Shown: one piece after another, positions 8,155-18,661 of the stretch
Layout: each line of letters opens with the position of its first letter
Position numbering within the stretch: position 1 is the stretch's first letter
NCBI GenBank assembly: GCA_903875045.1
Contig: CAIQUS010000017.1
Location: 1 to 64,000, forward strand
Source of the DNA: an uncultured Bacteroidales bacterium
Lineage (GTDB): Bacteria; Bacteroidota; Bacteroidia; Bacteroidales; FEN-979
Direction: 5' to 3'
Length of the DNA: 64,000 nucleotides
Position numbers and translations under genes: made by a program
The notes under the pieces: model-generated
Databases searched by the model: none
The model's input: the letters and a program-made list of their open reading frames with translations, nothing else
What the model was told of the DNA's origin: nothing

Positions 8155-8181
8155 ATTTCTGAATATCTCCGATTTTTCTTT

Positions 8182-8189
8182 TATCTTTG
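8182..8189 (+). promoter_or_regulatory. Bacteroidota-type -7 box TATCTTTG
   Basis: TATCTTTG fits the TAnnTTTG consensus of the phylum's main sigma factor and lies 47 bases before the histidine kinase ATG. No good -33 TTG is seen at the usual spacing, so this is a candidate only. Confidence 0.45.
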
Positions 8190-8236
8190 GAGGGTTATTG
8201 AGTTCCCCAAACCACTGGGCGAAATACCGTTGATTC

Positions 8237-10420
8237 ATGGAAAACAGAGAAAAGATCGAGGAACACGAAGGAAGCCAAAGCCCTGTTCACTTTGCCGATA
8301 TTTTCGACATCGGCAACATTCAGCGAATACAGGATTTGTTTTCAGATGCGACTGGTGTAGCTTCAGTTATTATATCACCCGATGGCACACATTTAACCCA
8401 CCCAAGTAATTTCTGCAGGTTATTCACGGATATTATTTATAAAAGTGAAAAAGGTATATCAGACTACCTCCAATTCATAGCATTTTCCGCTCGTAACGAC
8501 TCATCCGGACTGGCTGTTGTGCCCTACATGACCGGAGGATTTCTGGGTGCCACTGTTCGCATTACAGTTGATGGAACACATTTTGCCAATTGGTTAATCG
8601 GTCAGGTTCGCAATGAAGAAATGGATGAACAGCAGATGCTCCTGTACTGTGACAATATAGGGGCAGGCAGAGATGAATTTTCAATGGCGCTGAAGGAAGT
8701 CCCGGTAATGTCAGTTCAGCAGTTTAACAAAGTGTCGCAAATGTTGAATGCATTTGCCGGCGAACTATCGGAAAAAGCCTATAATGCTTTACAACTTAAG
8801 TTACAGATCGGAGAACGTCAGAAAGCAAATGAACTGTTATTTGCACTCCAAAATGAAAGATTGTTGCTCCGTACCTTGATCGATAATATTCCTGATTCGA
8901 TATATTCCAAAGATTTGGCGTGTCGCAAAACACTTGTTAACCTGGCTGAGTTAGGTTACCTTGGAGCAAATTCAGAGGCGGAAGTTTTAGGTAAGAATGA
9001 TTTTGATTTTTATCCGAAGGAGCTCGCTGAAAAATTTTTTGCGGATGACCAGTTGGTGATGCAATCTGGTAAGCCAGTGATTAACAGGGAAGAATACGTA
9101 CTCGACGGCCAAGGTCAGAAACGATGGTTGCTATCTTCCAAACTTCCGCTCCGTGACAAGGATAACCAGATAATCGGGTTGGTTGGAATTGGCCGTGATA
9201 TTACTGAACGCAAGCAGGTTGAGGAGAAACTTGTCATCGCCAGGGAAAAAACCGAAGAAGGCAATCAGTTGAAAACAGCTTTTCTGAAAAATATTGCACA
9301 TGAAATACGGACCCCTTTCAGCGGAATACTCGGGTTCCTGTCGATCCTGCAAACGGAGGGCCTGACCGGCAATGAAAGGGACGAGTATCTCAGCATTATC
9401 AGCCAGAGTTCCAATCGGCTCATGCATACCATCAGCGATATCGTTGAAATATCGCAAATTGAAACAGGTCAGGTGAAATTAATTTTAGCCGAAACCAACA
9501 TCCAGGGCCTTTTAGATCAATTGTTTGTAAGCTTTACGCCAGAGGTCGAAAGCAAAGGGCTTCAATTAAATGTTAACAATGAGTTATCGGATAAAATAGA
9601 ACGTATATATACTGATGGTGTAAAACTTCATACCATTCTCTCTAATCTGTTGGGAAATGCTGTAAAATTTACAAAAACAGGATCAATCGATTTGAATTGT
9701 AAACTGAAAATTACAAATAATGCCGGAGATGATACAGGGCCGATCGAACCTGCAGAACTGGAGTTTACCGTAACGGATAGCGGAATTGGGATTCCTGCAT
9801 ATAAGCTAGAGCGTGTATTTGAACAGTTTATGCAGGCTGATGTGTCTAATACCAGGCAGTATGAAGGTTCAGGTTTGGGCCTTTCCATAGCAAAAGCTTA
9901 TGTGGAAATGCTCGGAGGCAGAATTTGGGTTAACAGTGAGGAAGGAATGGGAAGTGTTTTTGGTTTTACCCTGCCCATGAAGGATCGGCCAGATGAGCAA
10001 ATTGTTCATCGAAATGCCGATACAGCCAATGTTTCCGGAAGTCAGATAAAATCTCTGAAAATACTTATAGCCGAAGACGATGAGGGATCTGCTTACCTGA
10101 TTACCATGGCAGTTAAAATGTTTGGCAAAGAGGTGATAAGGGTGAAAACAGGGGTTGAAGCTGTTGAGGCTTGCCGTAACAATGCTGATATCGATTTGGT
10201 GATGATGGATATAAAAATGCCTGATATGGATGGAGATGAGGCTGCCCGACAAATCCGTCAATTTAATAAAGATGTGGTAATCATTGCACAAACAGCTTAT
10301 GCAATGACTGTTGACCGGCAAATGGCCATCGATGCCGGATGCAATGATTATATTACAAAACCTATTAAAAAAGATAATTTGGTGGTGATGGTGCATAACT
10401 ACTTTAAAAAACAGGAATAG
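8237..10420 (+). CDS. Hybrid sensor histidine kinase with PocR and PAS domains
   Basis: A 727-residue cytoplasmic kinase without membrane segments. A PocR-type ligand-binding domain (about 20-190, IQRIQDLFSDATGVASVII) is followed by a PAS domain (about 205-325), a HisKA domain with the phospho-accepting His at 355 (NIAHEIRTP), an HATPase with GNAVKFTKTG, DSGIGIP and GSGLGLSIA boxes, and a receiver domain with the acceptor Asp at about 658 (MMDIKMPDMDG). PocR domains sense small organic molecules in known cases. It starts 82 bases after gvpK in the same direction; a link to buoyancy control is possible but not shown. No output domain or partner regulator is adjacent. Confidence 0.88.
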   Translation: MENREKIEEHEGSQSPVHFADIFDIGNIQRIQDLFSDATGVASVIISPDGTHLTHPSNFCRLFTDIIYKSEKGISDYLQFIAFSARNDSSGLAVVPYMTGGFLGATVRITVDGTHFANWLIGQVRNEEMDEQQMLLYCDNIGAGRDEFSMALKEVPVMSVQQFNKVSQMLNAFAGELSEKAYNALQLKLQIGERQKANELLFALQNERLLLRTLIDNIPDSIYSKDLACRKTLVNLAELGYLGANSEAEVLGKNDFDFYPKELAEKFFADDQLVMQSGKPVINREEYVLDGQGQKRWLLSSKLPLRDKDNQIIGLVGIGRDITERKQVEEKLVIAREKTEEGNQLKTAFLKNIAHEIRTPFSGILGFLSILQTEGLTGNERDEYLSIISQSSNRLMHTISDIVEISQIETGQVKLILAETNIQGLLDQLFVSFTPEVESKGLQLNVNNELSDKIERIYTDGVKLHTILSNLLGNAVKFTKTGSIDLNCKLKITNNAGDDTGPIEPAELEFTVTDSGIGIPAYKLERVFEQFMQADVSNTRQYEGSGLGLSIAKAYVEMLGGRIWVNSEEGMGSVFGFTLPMKDRPDEQIVHRNADTANVSGSQIKSLKILIAEDDEGSAYLITMAVKMFGKEVIRVKTGVEAVEACRNNADIDLVMMDIKMPDMDGDEAARQIRQFNKDVVIIAQTAYAMTVDRQMAIDAGCNDYITKPIKKDNLVVMVHNYFKKQE

Positions 10421-10540
10421 GAAAAATAATGCCTCCCTTCTCATTCTTCTATTGCGATACCTTTTATGAACAGATATGAACTGGTGCTCAAACTACAAGA
10501 GGAAAGACCGGGGGAAAGGGTTCCCCATTACATATCAATA

Positions 10541-13500
10541 ATGCGCCGTTTTTTTACACTTGTCGGGTTACTCATTTGTCTGACCACAGCCTCTCAGGAA
10601 ACCAACCACTGGCCTGACCGGTTCTTCAAAGGATACATGAAATCAATAAAAGGTGGTGGGTTTCAATACCATTCCCCCCAGCCGGATGTGGTTTCTTCTT
10701 TGCTGGTTCGCTCAATTGATTCAGCCCAATATATTGAGTGGGAAACAGAACCCATCCCGGTTAATTATTCTCAAAAAGAGGTGAACCTCATCTGGATTTT
10801 TGGTATCGATGCCAATTCTGATAGCCACGCTTTCAAGGTATATGTAAATGGGAAATACTGTCTGACTTTCTCCAATCCGGTTACCTCAGAAATAAATTCA
10901 TGGCGGGTTAACGGAATCAATGGCTGCTGGTTGCTTTTCAGGACAACCATGCTTGATAAATATGGTGATTGCATGGGTTATGCACAACTCAACCTCCCTG
11001 TTTCCCTTGTTAACAGGGGTAAACCTCAGAATATCCGTATTGTTGGCGAATCAAAGGAAAGCCGCTCCTGGTATATGACTTTTGAAGCAGGGGTGACTGA
11101 AAAACTGACTATTTCACAGGTTCCGGCTCTGGTCAGGGGCGAACGCTGGAATGCCATGCCTGTATTATTCCAATTTGTTCACATTGGTGAGCCTGTAAAG
11201 GGTACACTCCAGATTGCGGGAATACCTGAAAAATCATTCACGCTCGAAACCGGCTTCAATGAAGTTGAAATGTTACTTCCTGAGGATACACCTTTAGGAG
11301 ACCATTCGGCAATGATTGCCATTCAGGGAGAGAAATCAATTAACCGGAATTTCACCATTTCACCATTTCGCCATTTCACCATCTACCTTGTTCAGCACAC
11401 CCATACCGATATTGGCTACACCCGTCCGCAAACTGAGATTCTGCCCGACCATCTGAGGTACATCGATTATGCCCTCGATTTTTGCGATCAAACCGATTCT
11501 CTTTCTGATGATGCCCGTTTCCGCTGGACCTGCGAAACATCATGGGCAATACGGGAATACCTGGAAACAAGGCCGGTATATCAGATCGAGCGTTTAAAAA
11601 AACGTGTAAACGAAGGAAGAATTGAACTTACAGGCTTGTTCCTGAACGCCTCCGATCTGGCTGATGAAACAATGATTGCAGCCACACTGCAGCCTTTACG
11701 GGCATTTCGCAAACTTGGTTTTCCTGTGAAATCAGCAATGCAAAGTGATATAAATGGCGTTCCATGGTGCCTGACCGATTATTTGCCCGGTGCCGGAATT
11801 GAATTTCTGAATATGGCTCAGAACACTCACAGGGCCGACAAACCATTCAACAAACCCACCACGTTCTGGTGGGAATCCCCCTCCGGGAACCGTATACTTG
11901 TTAACAGGCCTGAACATTACATGTGGGCCAACAGCCTGGGAATCCTAAGCAGCACCCAAACCTTCGGAAAGGCATTGTTTCAACACTTGCTTGATATTAC
12001 AGCAAAAGGATATCCGTTTGACCGCTATGCCATCCAGTTCAGCGGCTATCTCACCGATAATTCTCCTCCATCCACCACTGCATGCAAACTGGTGGAAGCA
12101 TGGGACAAGACCTACGTATGGCCAAAATTGAGGTTGGCTACCATTTCAGAGTTTATGGATTACATGAAGAAAAATCATGCACAGGAATTGCCGGTTATCC
12201 GGGGTGCCTGGCCGGATTGGTGGATGGACGGTTTTGGCTCTGCCGCCATGCAAACAGCTTATGCACGGCTGGCTCATGCCGATTATATTGCAAACGAAGG
12301 TTTAATGACCATGTCTGCAATAATGGGAGTCAAACCGAATGACCATATACGGGAATTACAGACGCAGATTACAGATGAAATTGCATTCTATGATGAACAT
12401 ACTTTCGGCGCAGCGGAAAGTATCACCGATCCGCTATGCGAGAACAGCATGGTTCAACTGGGGCAAAAAGAAGCCTACGTGTGGAGTGCCGTGAAGAAAA
12501 ACCGTATCCTTCGTGAGGAGGTGATGGGACAGGTGCAGCCCTTTATCCCGAAATCGGATGTGCCGACTATTGCCATTTTCAATACACTTAATTGGATTCG
12601 TTCGGGAAATACCATGGTGTATATTGATCATCAGATACTTCCCAAAGATAAAAAAATCCGGATCCTCGATGTTGATGGACATTCAGTGCCAATCCAATCT
12701 GTTTCTACCCGTGAGGAGGGTACCTGGTGGATGCTTAATGTACAGGATGTACCGGCGATGGGGTTTCGCGTTTATCGTATTATTGTCGACAAGGAATTGC
12801 CTGATGTCAGGAAAGATATAGCCTTCAGTGGTTTACTCGAAAATGATTATTATCGGTTGACTGTAAATGTTAATGATGGTAAAATCATCGGCTTTTATGA
12901 CAAAACATGGCAAAAAGAACTGGTAGACGATAAAGCACCCTACTCGACAGGAGAATTTATTTATGAGCGCCTTGGCAGGAATCGCGGGCAACTTGAACAG
13001 CGACGGCTTGACGAATTTTCACGCAAAACCTGGAAGGATATAAAGGTGACCGATGTTAATCATGGACCTGTCTGGCAAAGCATCACCCTTTCCGGCCGGC
13101 TGGATGAATGTGCCGATCCTTCCGGGATACGCTGTGAAATCAGGCTTTACAACCATGAGAAAAAAGTCGAATTCTTATATTCGATGAAGAAGCTTCCTGT
13201 GACTGATCCCGAAGGTGTATATGTGGCATTCCCATTCAAACTGAATCAAAGTCACCATGTTGTTGAGGTGGCCGGCGGGACCATGATCCCGGGAAAGGAA
13301 CAGATAGAAGGATCAGCCTCCGACTGGACCGGAATACAGAATTTTGTCTCCTTGCGCAACGATAGCGGACAAATTATCGTGGTTTCTCCTGAAATTCCTT
13401 TGGTTCAGCTGGGAGACATCAACCTGGGTAAGTTTTACAGGGTTGGCAATCCCGTCCAAAGCAACTCTCGGACAGAAAATTCCATTGCTCCAGGCTCATT

Positions 13501-14083
13501 TCCAAAGGTAGATGAAGGGTTGCCTTATCCGGCATCAGGGTATGTGTTTTCCTGGGTGCTGAACAACTACTGGACAACAAATTTTCTTGCAAGTCAGAAG
13601 GGGGAACTTAAATGGACCTATCAGATTTCCTCTATGCCCAATCCATCAAACACTCTTGCCACCCGTTTCGGGATGGAAAACCGAATCCCCTTTCTCTACA
13701 GGGTATTTCCCGCATCAGCCAAACCAGATTCGATTTTGCTCCCACAATCTTTTTTTTCAAGTACTGATAACCGCCTGGCGCTGATATCTGCACATCCATC
13801 TGCCAATGGTAAAGGAATCGTGCTGCAATTTCGTGAAACATCCGGACGCCCCGATTCAATCCCGGTTGAAAATCTGGCGCTGTCATCAATTACACTTGCG
13901 TCAGCTGTTGGTGCAGTTTCTGCAACGGAAGTGAATGTGCTGGAGGAGCCGATCCGTCAAATCTGGAGACAGGAGTTGCCACCCATTTCGCCCTACAATG
14001 GGTATTGGCTGACATTCAGGCCATTTGAGACAAAATTTTTGTTTCTTGAATTACCTTTCCGCCAGGGTGACGAAACGAAATAG
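10541..14083 (+). CDS. Secreted GH38-like glycoside hydrolase (alpha-mannosidase family)
   Basis: The ORF opens at 10466, but the ATG at 10541 starts directly with a signal peptide (MRRFFTLVGLLICLTTAS), giving about 1180 residues. After an N-terminal beta-rich region, the catalytic (alpha/beta)7 domain starts with HTHTDIGYT (His286, His288, Asp290; metal ligands in GH38). The likely nucleophile is the Asp of MQSDINGVPW, and DEHTFGAAES gives the last metal-binding His. A mid three-helix segment and a C-terminal beta-sandwich follow. GH38 enzymes are mostly alpha-mannosidases; the divergence here leaves specificity open. An 8-bp tandem array lies in frame just before the catalytic motif. Confidence 0.82.
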   Translation: MRRFFTLVGLLICLTTASQETNHWPDRFFKGYMKSIKGGGFQYHSPQPDVVSSLLVRSIDSAQYIEWETEPIPVNYSQKEVNLIWIFGIDANSDSHAFKVYVNGKYCLTFSNPVTSEINSWRVNGINGCWLLFRTTMLDKYGDCMGYAQLNLPVSLVNRGKPQNIRIVGESKESRSWYMTFEAGVTEKLTISQVPALVRGERWNAMPVLFQFVHIGEPVKGTLQIAGIPEKSFTLETGFNEVEMLLPEDTPLGDHSAMIAIQGEKSINRNFTISPFRHFTIYLVQHTHTDIGYTRPQTEILPDHLRYIDYALDFCDQTDSLSDDARFRWTCETSWAIREYLETRPVYQIERLKKRVNEGRIELTGLFLNASDLADETMIAATLQPLRAFRKLGFPVKSAMQSDINGVPWCLTDYLPGAGIEFLNMAQNTHRADKPFNKPTTFWWESPSGNRILVNRPEHYMWANSLGILSSTQTFGKALFQHLLDITAKGYPFDRYAIQFSGYLTDNSPPSTTACKLVEAWDKTYVWPKLRLATISEFMDYMKKNHAQELPVIRGAWPDWWMDGFGSAAMQTAYARLAHADYIANEGLMTMSAIMGVKPNDHIRELQTQITDEIAFYDEHTFGAAESITDPLCENSMVQLGQKEAYVWSAVKKNRILREEVMGQVQPFIPKSDVPTIAIFNTLNWIRSGNTMVYIDHQILPKDKKIRILDVDGHSVPIQSVSTREEGTWWMLNVQDVPAMGFRVYRIIVDKELPDVRKDIAFSGLLENDYYRLTVNVNDGKIIGFYDKTWQKELVDDKAPYSTGEFIYERLGRNRGQLEQRRLDEFSRKTWKDIKVTDVNHGPVWQSITLSGRLDECADPSGIRCEIRLYNHEKKVEFLYSMKKLPVTDPEGVYVAFPFKLNQSHHVVEVAGGTMIPGKEQIEGSASDWTGIQNFVSLRNDSGQIIVVSPEIPLVQLGDINLGKFYRVGNPVQSNSRTENSIAPGSFPKVDEGLPYPASGYVFSWVLNNYWTTNFLASQKGELKWTYQISSMPNPSNTLATRFGMENRIPFLYRVFPASAKPDSILLPQSFFSSTDNRLALISAHPSANGKGIVLQFRETSGRPDSIPVENLALSSITLASAVGAVSATEVNVLEEPIRQIWRQELPPISPYNGYWLTFRPFETKFLFLELPFRQGDETK
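11349..11380 (+). repeat. Intragenic 8-bp tandem array ATTTCACC
   Basis: Four ATTTCACC units, the third with one change (ATTTCGCC), lie inside the glycosidase gene and encode the join between its N-terminal region and the HTHTD catalytic motif. Since 8 is not a multiple of 3, gain or loss of one unit would shift the frame. Confidence 0.85.
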
Positions 14084-14157
14084 TCAGGGTTTTAAGAAGA
14101 CCAGGGTTCCCGGCATGCCCGATTTTCCAGGTTTTCGTTCAGGTCCTGCAGATTTTG

Positions 14158-14165
14158 TACCTTTG
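14158..14165 (+). promoter_or_regulatory. Bacteroidota-type -7 box TACCTTTG before carA
   Basis: TACCTTTG fits TAnnTTTG. About 20 bases upstream is TTTTCG, a near match to the -33 element. It lies in the 187-base gap before carA and would give a leader of about 100 bases. I found no obvious attenuator hairpin with a T-run in that leader. Confidence 0.5.
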
Positions 14166-14270
14166 GAAAAAAAACATGGGACTGGTCATGATTCCAATGG
14201 CACATACAACCAGGGTTAATCCCATGATTCCGAATATTGCAACTTCCATTGTTAAATTGAATACGGTTTC

Positions 14271-15404
14271 ATGCCACAACTGATATTGGATGACGGAACC
14301 CGGTTTACGGGTCAATCTTTTGGAGCAAAAGTAGCAGCAGCCGGTGAAGTGGTTTTCAATACGGCCATGACCGGCTACCCCGAAAGCCTTACAGATCCTT
14401 CGTATAAAGGCCAGATACTGGTTTTAACATATCCGCTCATTGGAAATTATGGTGTACCAGGTAGCGCAATCAGGGAGCAGCTTTCAAAATATTTCGAGTC
14501 CGACCAGGTCCATATTTCGGGTTTGGTGGTGGCGAGTTATACAGCAGATTACAACCACTGGAATGCGCTGGAGAGTTTGTCCGACTGGTTAAAGGAACAT
14601 AACGTTCCCGGCATTTGCGGAATTGATACCCGCGCGGTGACCAAATTGTTGCGCGAACGGGGAACCATGCTGGGCAAACTGGTGCAAACCGATTCTTCCG
14701 AAATCGAATTGTATGATCCTAACCAGGAAAATCTTGTCAGCCTTGTGAGTTGCAGACAGCCTTTGATCTATACACGCGACAGCCTTGATACCGGAAGTGA
14801 CGGCAGCCGGATTCCAGGAAGTCAACCCGGATCAGACGATTTACGGATCATGCTGGTTGATTGCGGCGTGAAAAATAATATCATACGGTGTTTGATAAAC
14901 CTGGGTGCAACAGTGATCAGAGTGCCGTGGGACCACGATTTTACCAGAGAAGACTACGATGGGTTGGTGATTTCAAACGGCCCGGGCGACCCGCAGAAAT
15001 GTCTGCCCACCATCAGCCATTTGCAGAAGGCCATTCAGCAGGATCGGCCTGTTTTTGGGATTTGCCTGGGGAACCAGTTGCTTTCATTGGCCGGAGGCGC
15101 TACAACCTATAAATTGAAATATGGCCACCGCGGATACAATCAGCCTGTGTTACGTGTGGGTACAAACCGGGCATATATCACCTCTCAGAATCATGGCTTT
15201 GCTGTTGACGATTCAACCCTGGGGGCAGACTGGGAACCATTTTTTATCAATCTCAATGATCATACCAACGAGGGGATCCGTCACAAAACCAAACCTTTTT
15301 TCTCAACACAGTTTCATCCGGAGGCTTCCGGGGGGCCAACCGATACGCGGTTTTTATTCAACGATTTTATTGACTTGGTCAGGAATAATAAATCAGGAAG
15401 GTAA
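14271..15404 (+). CDS. carA: Carbamoyl-phosphate synthase small subunit
   Basis: Glutamine amidotransferase subunit that releases ammonia for carbamoyl phosphate, the first step of pyrimidine and arginine synthesis. The 377-residue length is normal. The N-terminal CPSase_sm domain has FNTAMTGYPESLTDPSY; the class I amidotransferase domain has FGICLGNQ with the catalytic Cys265, and the His/Glu pair in STQFHPEASGG. Its stop is followed without a gap by carB, so the two form an operon. Confidence 0.96.
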   Translation: MPQLILDDGTRFTGQSFGAKVAAAGEVVFNTAMTGYPESLTDPSYKGQILVLTYPLIGNYGVPGSAIREQLSKYFESDQVHISGLVVASYTADYNHWNALESLSDWLKEHNVPGICGIDTRAVTKLLRERGTMLGKLVQTDSSEIELYDPNQENLVSLVSCRQPLIYTRDSLDTGSDGSRIPGSQPGSDDLRIMLVDCGVKNNIIRCLINLGATVIRVPWDHDFTREDYDGLVISNGPGDPQKCLPTISHLQKAIQQDRPVFGICLGNQLLSLAGGATTYKLKYGHRGYNQPVLRVGTNRAYITSQNHGFAVDDSTLGADWEPFFINLNDHTNEGIRHKTKPFFSTQFHPEASGGPTDTRFLFNDFIDLVRNNKSGR

Positions 15405-18400
15405 ATGATCCACAATATCAAAAAAGTTCTCGTGCTGGGTTCCGGCGCGCTCAAAATCGGGGAGGCCGGAGAGTTTGATTATTCCGGATCACAGGCCCTG
15501 AAAGCACTGAAAGAAGAGGGAATTGTTACAATTCTTATCAACCCGAACATTGCCACCATTCAAACATCTGAAGAAATTGCCGATAAAGTTTATTTTCTCC
15601 CTGTTACACCCCAGTTTGTTGAAAAGGTTATAGAAAAGGAGCGCCCCGATGGAATTCTGCTGGCTTTCGGTGGGCAAACTGCACTGAATTGCGGTGTTGC
15701 CTTGTTTAAAGCCGGAATTCTCGAAAAACATCAGGTAAAGGTTCTCGGAACACCGGTGGAAACAATTATTAAGACCGAAGACCGGGACCTGTTTTCAAAA
15801 ATGCTCCACGACATCGAAGTTGGTACGCCAAAAAGTTTTGCTGTAACCAGTATTCCGGCTGCCGAAACTGCCGCCAGGGCAATTGGTTACCCGGTGATTA
15901 TCCGTGCCGCATATACGCTTGGCGGGCAGGGGAGTGGTTTCTGTGCAAATAAAGAAGAGCTTGAGGTGCTCGCCGCCAATGCTTTTTCCTATTCAGGTCA
16001 AATACTTGTGGAGGAATCCCTAAAAGGCTGGAAAGAGATTGAATACGAAGTGGTACGCGACCGGTACGACAACTGCATCACCGTTTGCAACATGGAAAAC
16101 TTCGATCCGCTGGGGATCCATACAGGGGAAAGTATTGTGGTTGCCCCGTCGCAAACGCTTACCAATATTGAATACTACAAGCTCCGAGAGCTTTCAATAA
16201 AGGTCATCCGCCACCTTGGCATCATTGGCGAATGCAATATCCAGTATGCACTCAACCCCGAATCGGAAGATTACCGCGTAATTGAAGTCAATGCCCGGCT
16301 TTCAAGATCTTCAGCCCTTGCTTCCAAGGCAACCGGTTATCCGCTGGCCTTCGTTGCAGCCAAACTTGCGCTGGGCTATGGATTGCATGAGCTGAAAAAT
16401 TCTGTGACCAAAGTAACCACTGCCTGTTTCGAGCCTTCCCTGGATTATATTGTTTGCAAGATTCCGCGATGGGACCTTAGTAAGTTCACCGGGGTATCAA
16501 AGCAGATTGGCTCCAGCATGAAAAGTGTGGGTGAAATCATGTCCATCGGACGTACTTTCGAAGAGGCCATTCAAAAAGGATTAAGGATGATCGGTCAGGG
16601 CATGCACGGCTTCATCGGGAACAAGGAACTCCTGGTCGAAAACATCGAACAGGAGCTTGCCAATCCAACCGATACACGCATTTTTGTCATCGCACAGGCC
16701 TTTGCCGAAGGATATTCCGTTGACCGTATCTGGAAACTGACCCGCATTGACAAATGGTTTTTATACCGGTTGAAAAATATTTATGATACCGGGCTTGTGC
16801 TGGTAGAAATCAATGAACTCGCCTCAATCCCGTATGATTTGCTCCGTGATTCAAAACGCCAGGGCTTTTCTGATTTTCAGTTAGCCCGTCTGGTTGGCAA
16901 ACACGAAAAAAATGAAATCGAGCACGATATGCTGGTCATGCGTTCGTATCGGAAATCATTGGGTATTTTGCCCAGTGTGAAAAGCATCGACACCCTTGCG
17001 GCGGAATATCCCGCACAAACAAATTACCTTTACCTTACCTACAATGGCGATGAACACGATGTGACTTTTTCAAACGACCGGTTGTCGGTGATTGTCCTCG
17101 GATCAGGCGCATACCGCATTGGCAGTTCCGTCGAATTTGACTGGTGCAGCGTAAACACATTAAACACCGTTAAATCTGCAGGTTTCAGGTCCGTGATGAT
17201 CAATTACAATCCTGAAACTGTCAGTACAGATTACGACATCTGCGACCGTCTCTATTTTGATGAACTCTCTTTTGAACGGGTCATGGACATTGTTGAATTA
17301 GAAAATCCAAAAGGTGTGGTTGTCTCCATGGGTGGACAAATTCCAAACAACCTGGCCATGAGGTTGCACAAGCAACAGGTCCCCATTCTGGGAACTTCAC
17401 CGGTTGACATTGACAATGCCGAAGACCGTCACAAGTTTTCTTCGATGCTCGACCAACTTGATATTGATCAGCCAAGGTGGCAGGAGATGACAAATCTGGA
17501 GGATATTTATGAATTTGCTGCTCAGGTTGGATTTCCCCTGCTGATCCGTCCATCTTATGTTCTTTCGGGTGCAGCCATGAATGTCGTATCGAATAATAGT
17601 GAACTTGAATATTTTTTGACCCTTGCCGCCAATGTTTCCAAGGATCATCCTGTTGTTGTTTCCGAATTTATTCAGGAGGCCAAGGAAGTCGAGATGGACG
17701 CCGTGGCGAAAAACGGTGAAATTGTTGCCTATGCCATTTCTGAGCACGTTGAATTTGCAGGGGTTCATTCCGGCGATGCCACAATTGTCTTTCCTCCTCA
17801 GAAGATCTATGTGGAAACAATCCGGAAGATCAAACGGGTGGCACGTGAAATATCACGTTCACTCAATATTTCGGGGCCGTTCAATATTCAGTTTCTGGCC
17901 AAAGATAATGATATTAAGGTGATTGAGTGTAACCTGCGGGCCTCCAGGAGTTTTCCGTTTGTTTCGAAAGTGTTGAAAATCAATTTTATCGATATTGCGA
18001 CACGGATCATGCTGGGAATTCCTTTTACCAAGCCGGACAAGTCAATGTTCGATATAGATTATATCGGGATCAAGGCACCCCAGTTTTCCTTTTCGCGCCT
18101 TCAAAAAGCCGATCCGGTGTTAGGTGTTGATATGGCCTCTACCGGCGAAGTAGGCTGCATCGGGGAATCCTTTTATGAAGCCATCCTCAAAGCCATGCTT
18201 TCTGTCGGATACAGGATCCCCCGGAAAAATATCATGATTTCTTCAGGCCCCACCAGATCAAAGACAGTGTTGCTCGAATGTTGTCATCAATTGCACCAGA
18301 AAAATTTTTCAATCTTTGCCACACCCGGAACGGCTGAATTTCTTTCCTCAAATGGCATTCCGTCTACAATTCTTCATTGGCCCGATGAAGAAGCCAGCCC

Positions 18401-18623
18401 GAATGTGCTGGAATATTTGAAGAACAGACGCATCGACTTGGTAGTCAATATCCCGAAAAATCTCTCCAAGCATGAGTTGGATAACGATTATTCGATCCGC
18501 AGGTCTGCAGTTGATTATAACATACCGTTGATCACCAATCCCAATCTTGCTGCGGCTTTCATCATGGCCTTCTGCAAAATTAAACCCGGCGAAATTGAAA
18601 TCAGAAGCTGGGATGAATATTAA
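15405..18623 (+). CDS. carB: Carbamoyl-phosphate synthase large subunit
   Basis: Full-length synthetase subunit of 1072 residues with the usual duplicated ATP-grasp architecture. The first half starts VLVLGSGALKIGEAGEFDYS and the second VIVLGSGAYRIGSSVEFDW. A C-terminal MGS-like allosteric domain contains FSIFATPGTAEFL. The ATG directly abuts the carA stop. Both halves retain the Gly-rich loops and metal-binding ENxR-like motifs (IEVNARLSRSSALASKATGY; IECNLRASRSFPFVSK). Confidence 0.96.
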   Translation: MIHNIKKVLVLGSGALKIGEAGEFDYSGSQALKALKEEGIVTILINPNIATIQTSEEIADKVYFLPVTPQFVEKVIEKERPDGILLAFGGQTALNCGVALFKAGILEKHQVKVLGTPVETIIKTEDRDLFSKMLHDIEVGTPKSFAVTSIPAAETAARAIGYPVIIRAAYTLGGQGSGFCANKEELEVLAANAFSYSGQILVEESLKGWKEIEYEVVRDRYDNCITVCNMENFDPLGIHTGESIVVAPSQTLTNIEYYKLRELSIKVIRHLGIIGECNIQYALNPESEDYRVIEVNARLSRSSALASKATGYPLAFVAAKLALGYGLHELKNSVTKVTTACFEPSLDYIVCKIPRWDLSKFTGVSKQIGSSMKSVGEIMSIGRTFEEAIQKGLRMIGQGMHGFIGNKELLVENIEQELANPTDTRIFVIAQAFAEGYSVDRIWKLTRIDKWFLYRLKNIYDTGLVLVEINELASIPYDLLRDSKRQGFSDFQLARLVGKHEKNEIEHDMLVMRSYRKSLGILPSVKSIDTLAAEYPAQTNYLYLTYNGDEHDVTFSNDRLSVIVLGSGAYRIGSSVEFDWCSVNTLNTVKSAGFRSVMINYNPETVSTDYDICDRLYFDELSFERVMDIVELENPKGVVVSMGGQIPNNLAMRLHKQQVPILGTSPVDIDNAEDRHKFSSMLDQLDIDQPRWQEMTNLEDIYEFAAQVGFPLLIRPSYVLSGAAMNVVSNNSELEYFLTLAANVSKDHPVVVSEFIQEAKEVEMDAVAKNGEIVAYAISEHVEFAGVHSGDATIVFPPQKIYVETIRKIKRVAREISRSLNISGPFNIQFLAKDNDIKVIECNLRASRSFPFVSKVLKINFIDIATRIMLGIPFTKPDKSMFDIDYIGIKAPQFSFSRLQKADPVLGVDMASTGEVGCIGESFYEAILKAMLSVGYRIPRKNIMISSGPTRSKTVLLECCHQLHQKNFSIFATPGTAEFLSSNGIPSTILHWPDEEASPNVLEYLKNRRIDLVVNIPKNLSKHELDNDYSIRRSAVDYNIPLITNPNLAAAFIMAFCKIKPGEIEIRSWDEY

Positions 18624-18661
18624 AGTCAAAGAACCAACATTTACTGCTCAAATTCAACCAA

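Noticed and set aside
14025-14219. Small ORF of 64 residues between the glycosidase and carA
   Set aside because: It begins inside the glycosidase gene, has no ribosome binding site or domain, and spans the likely carA promoter.
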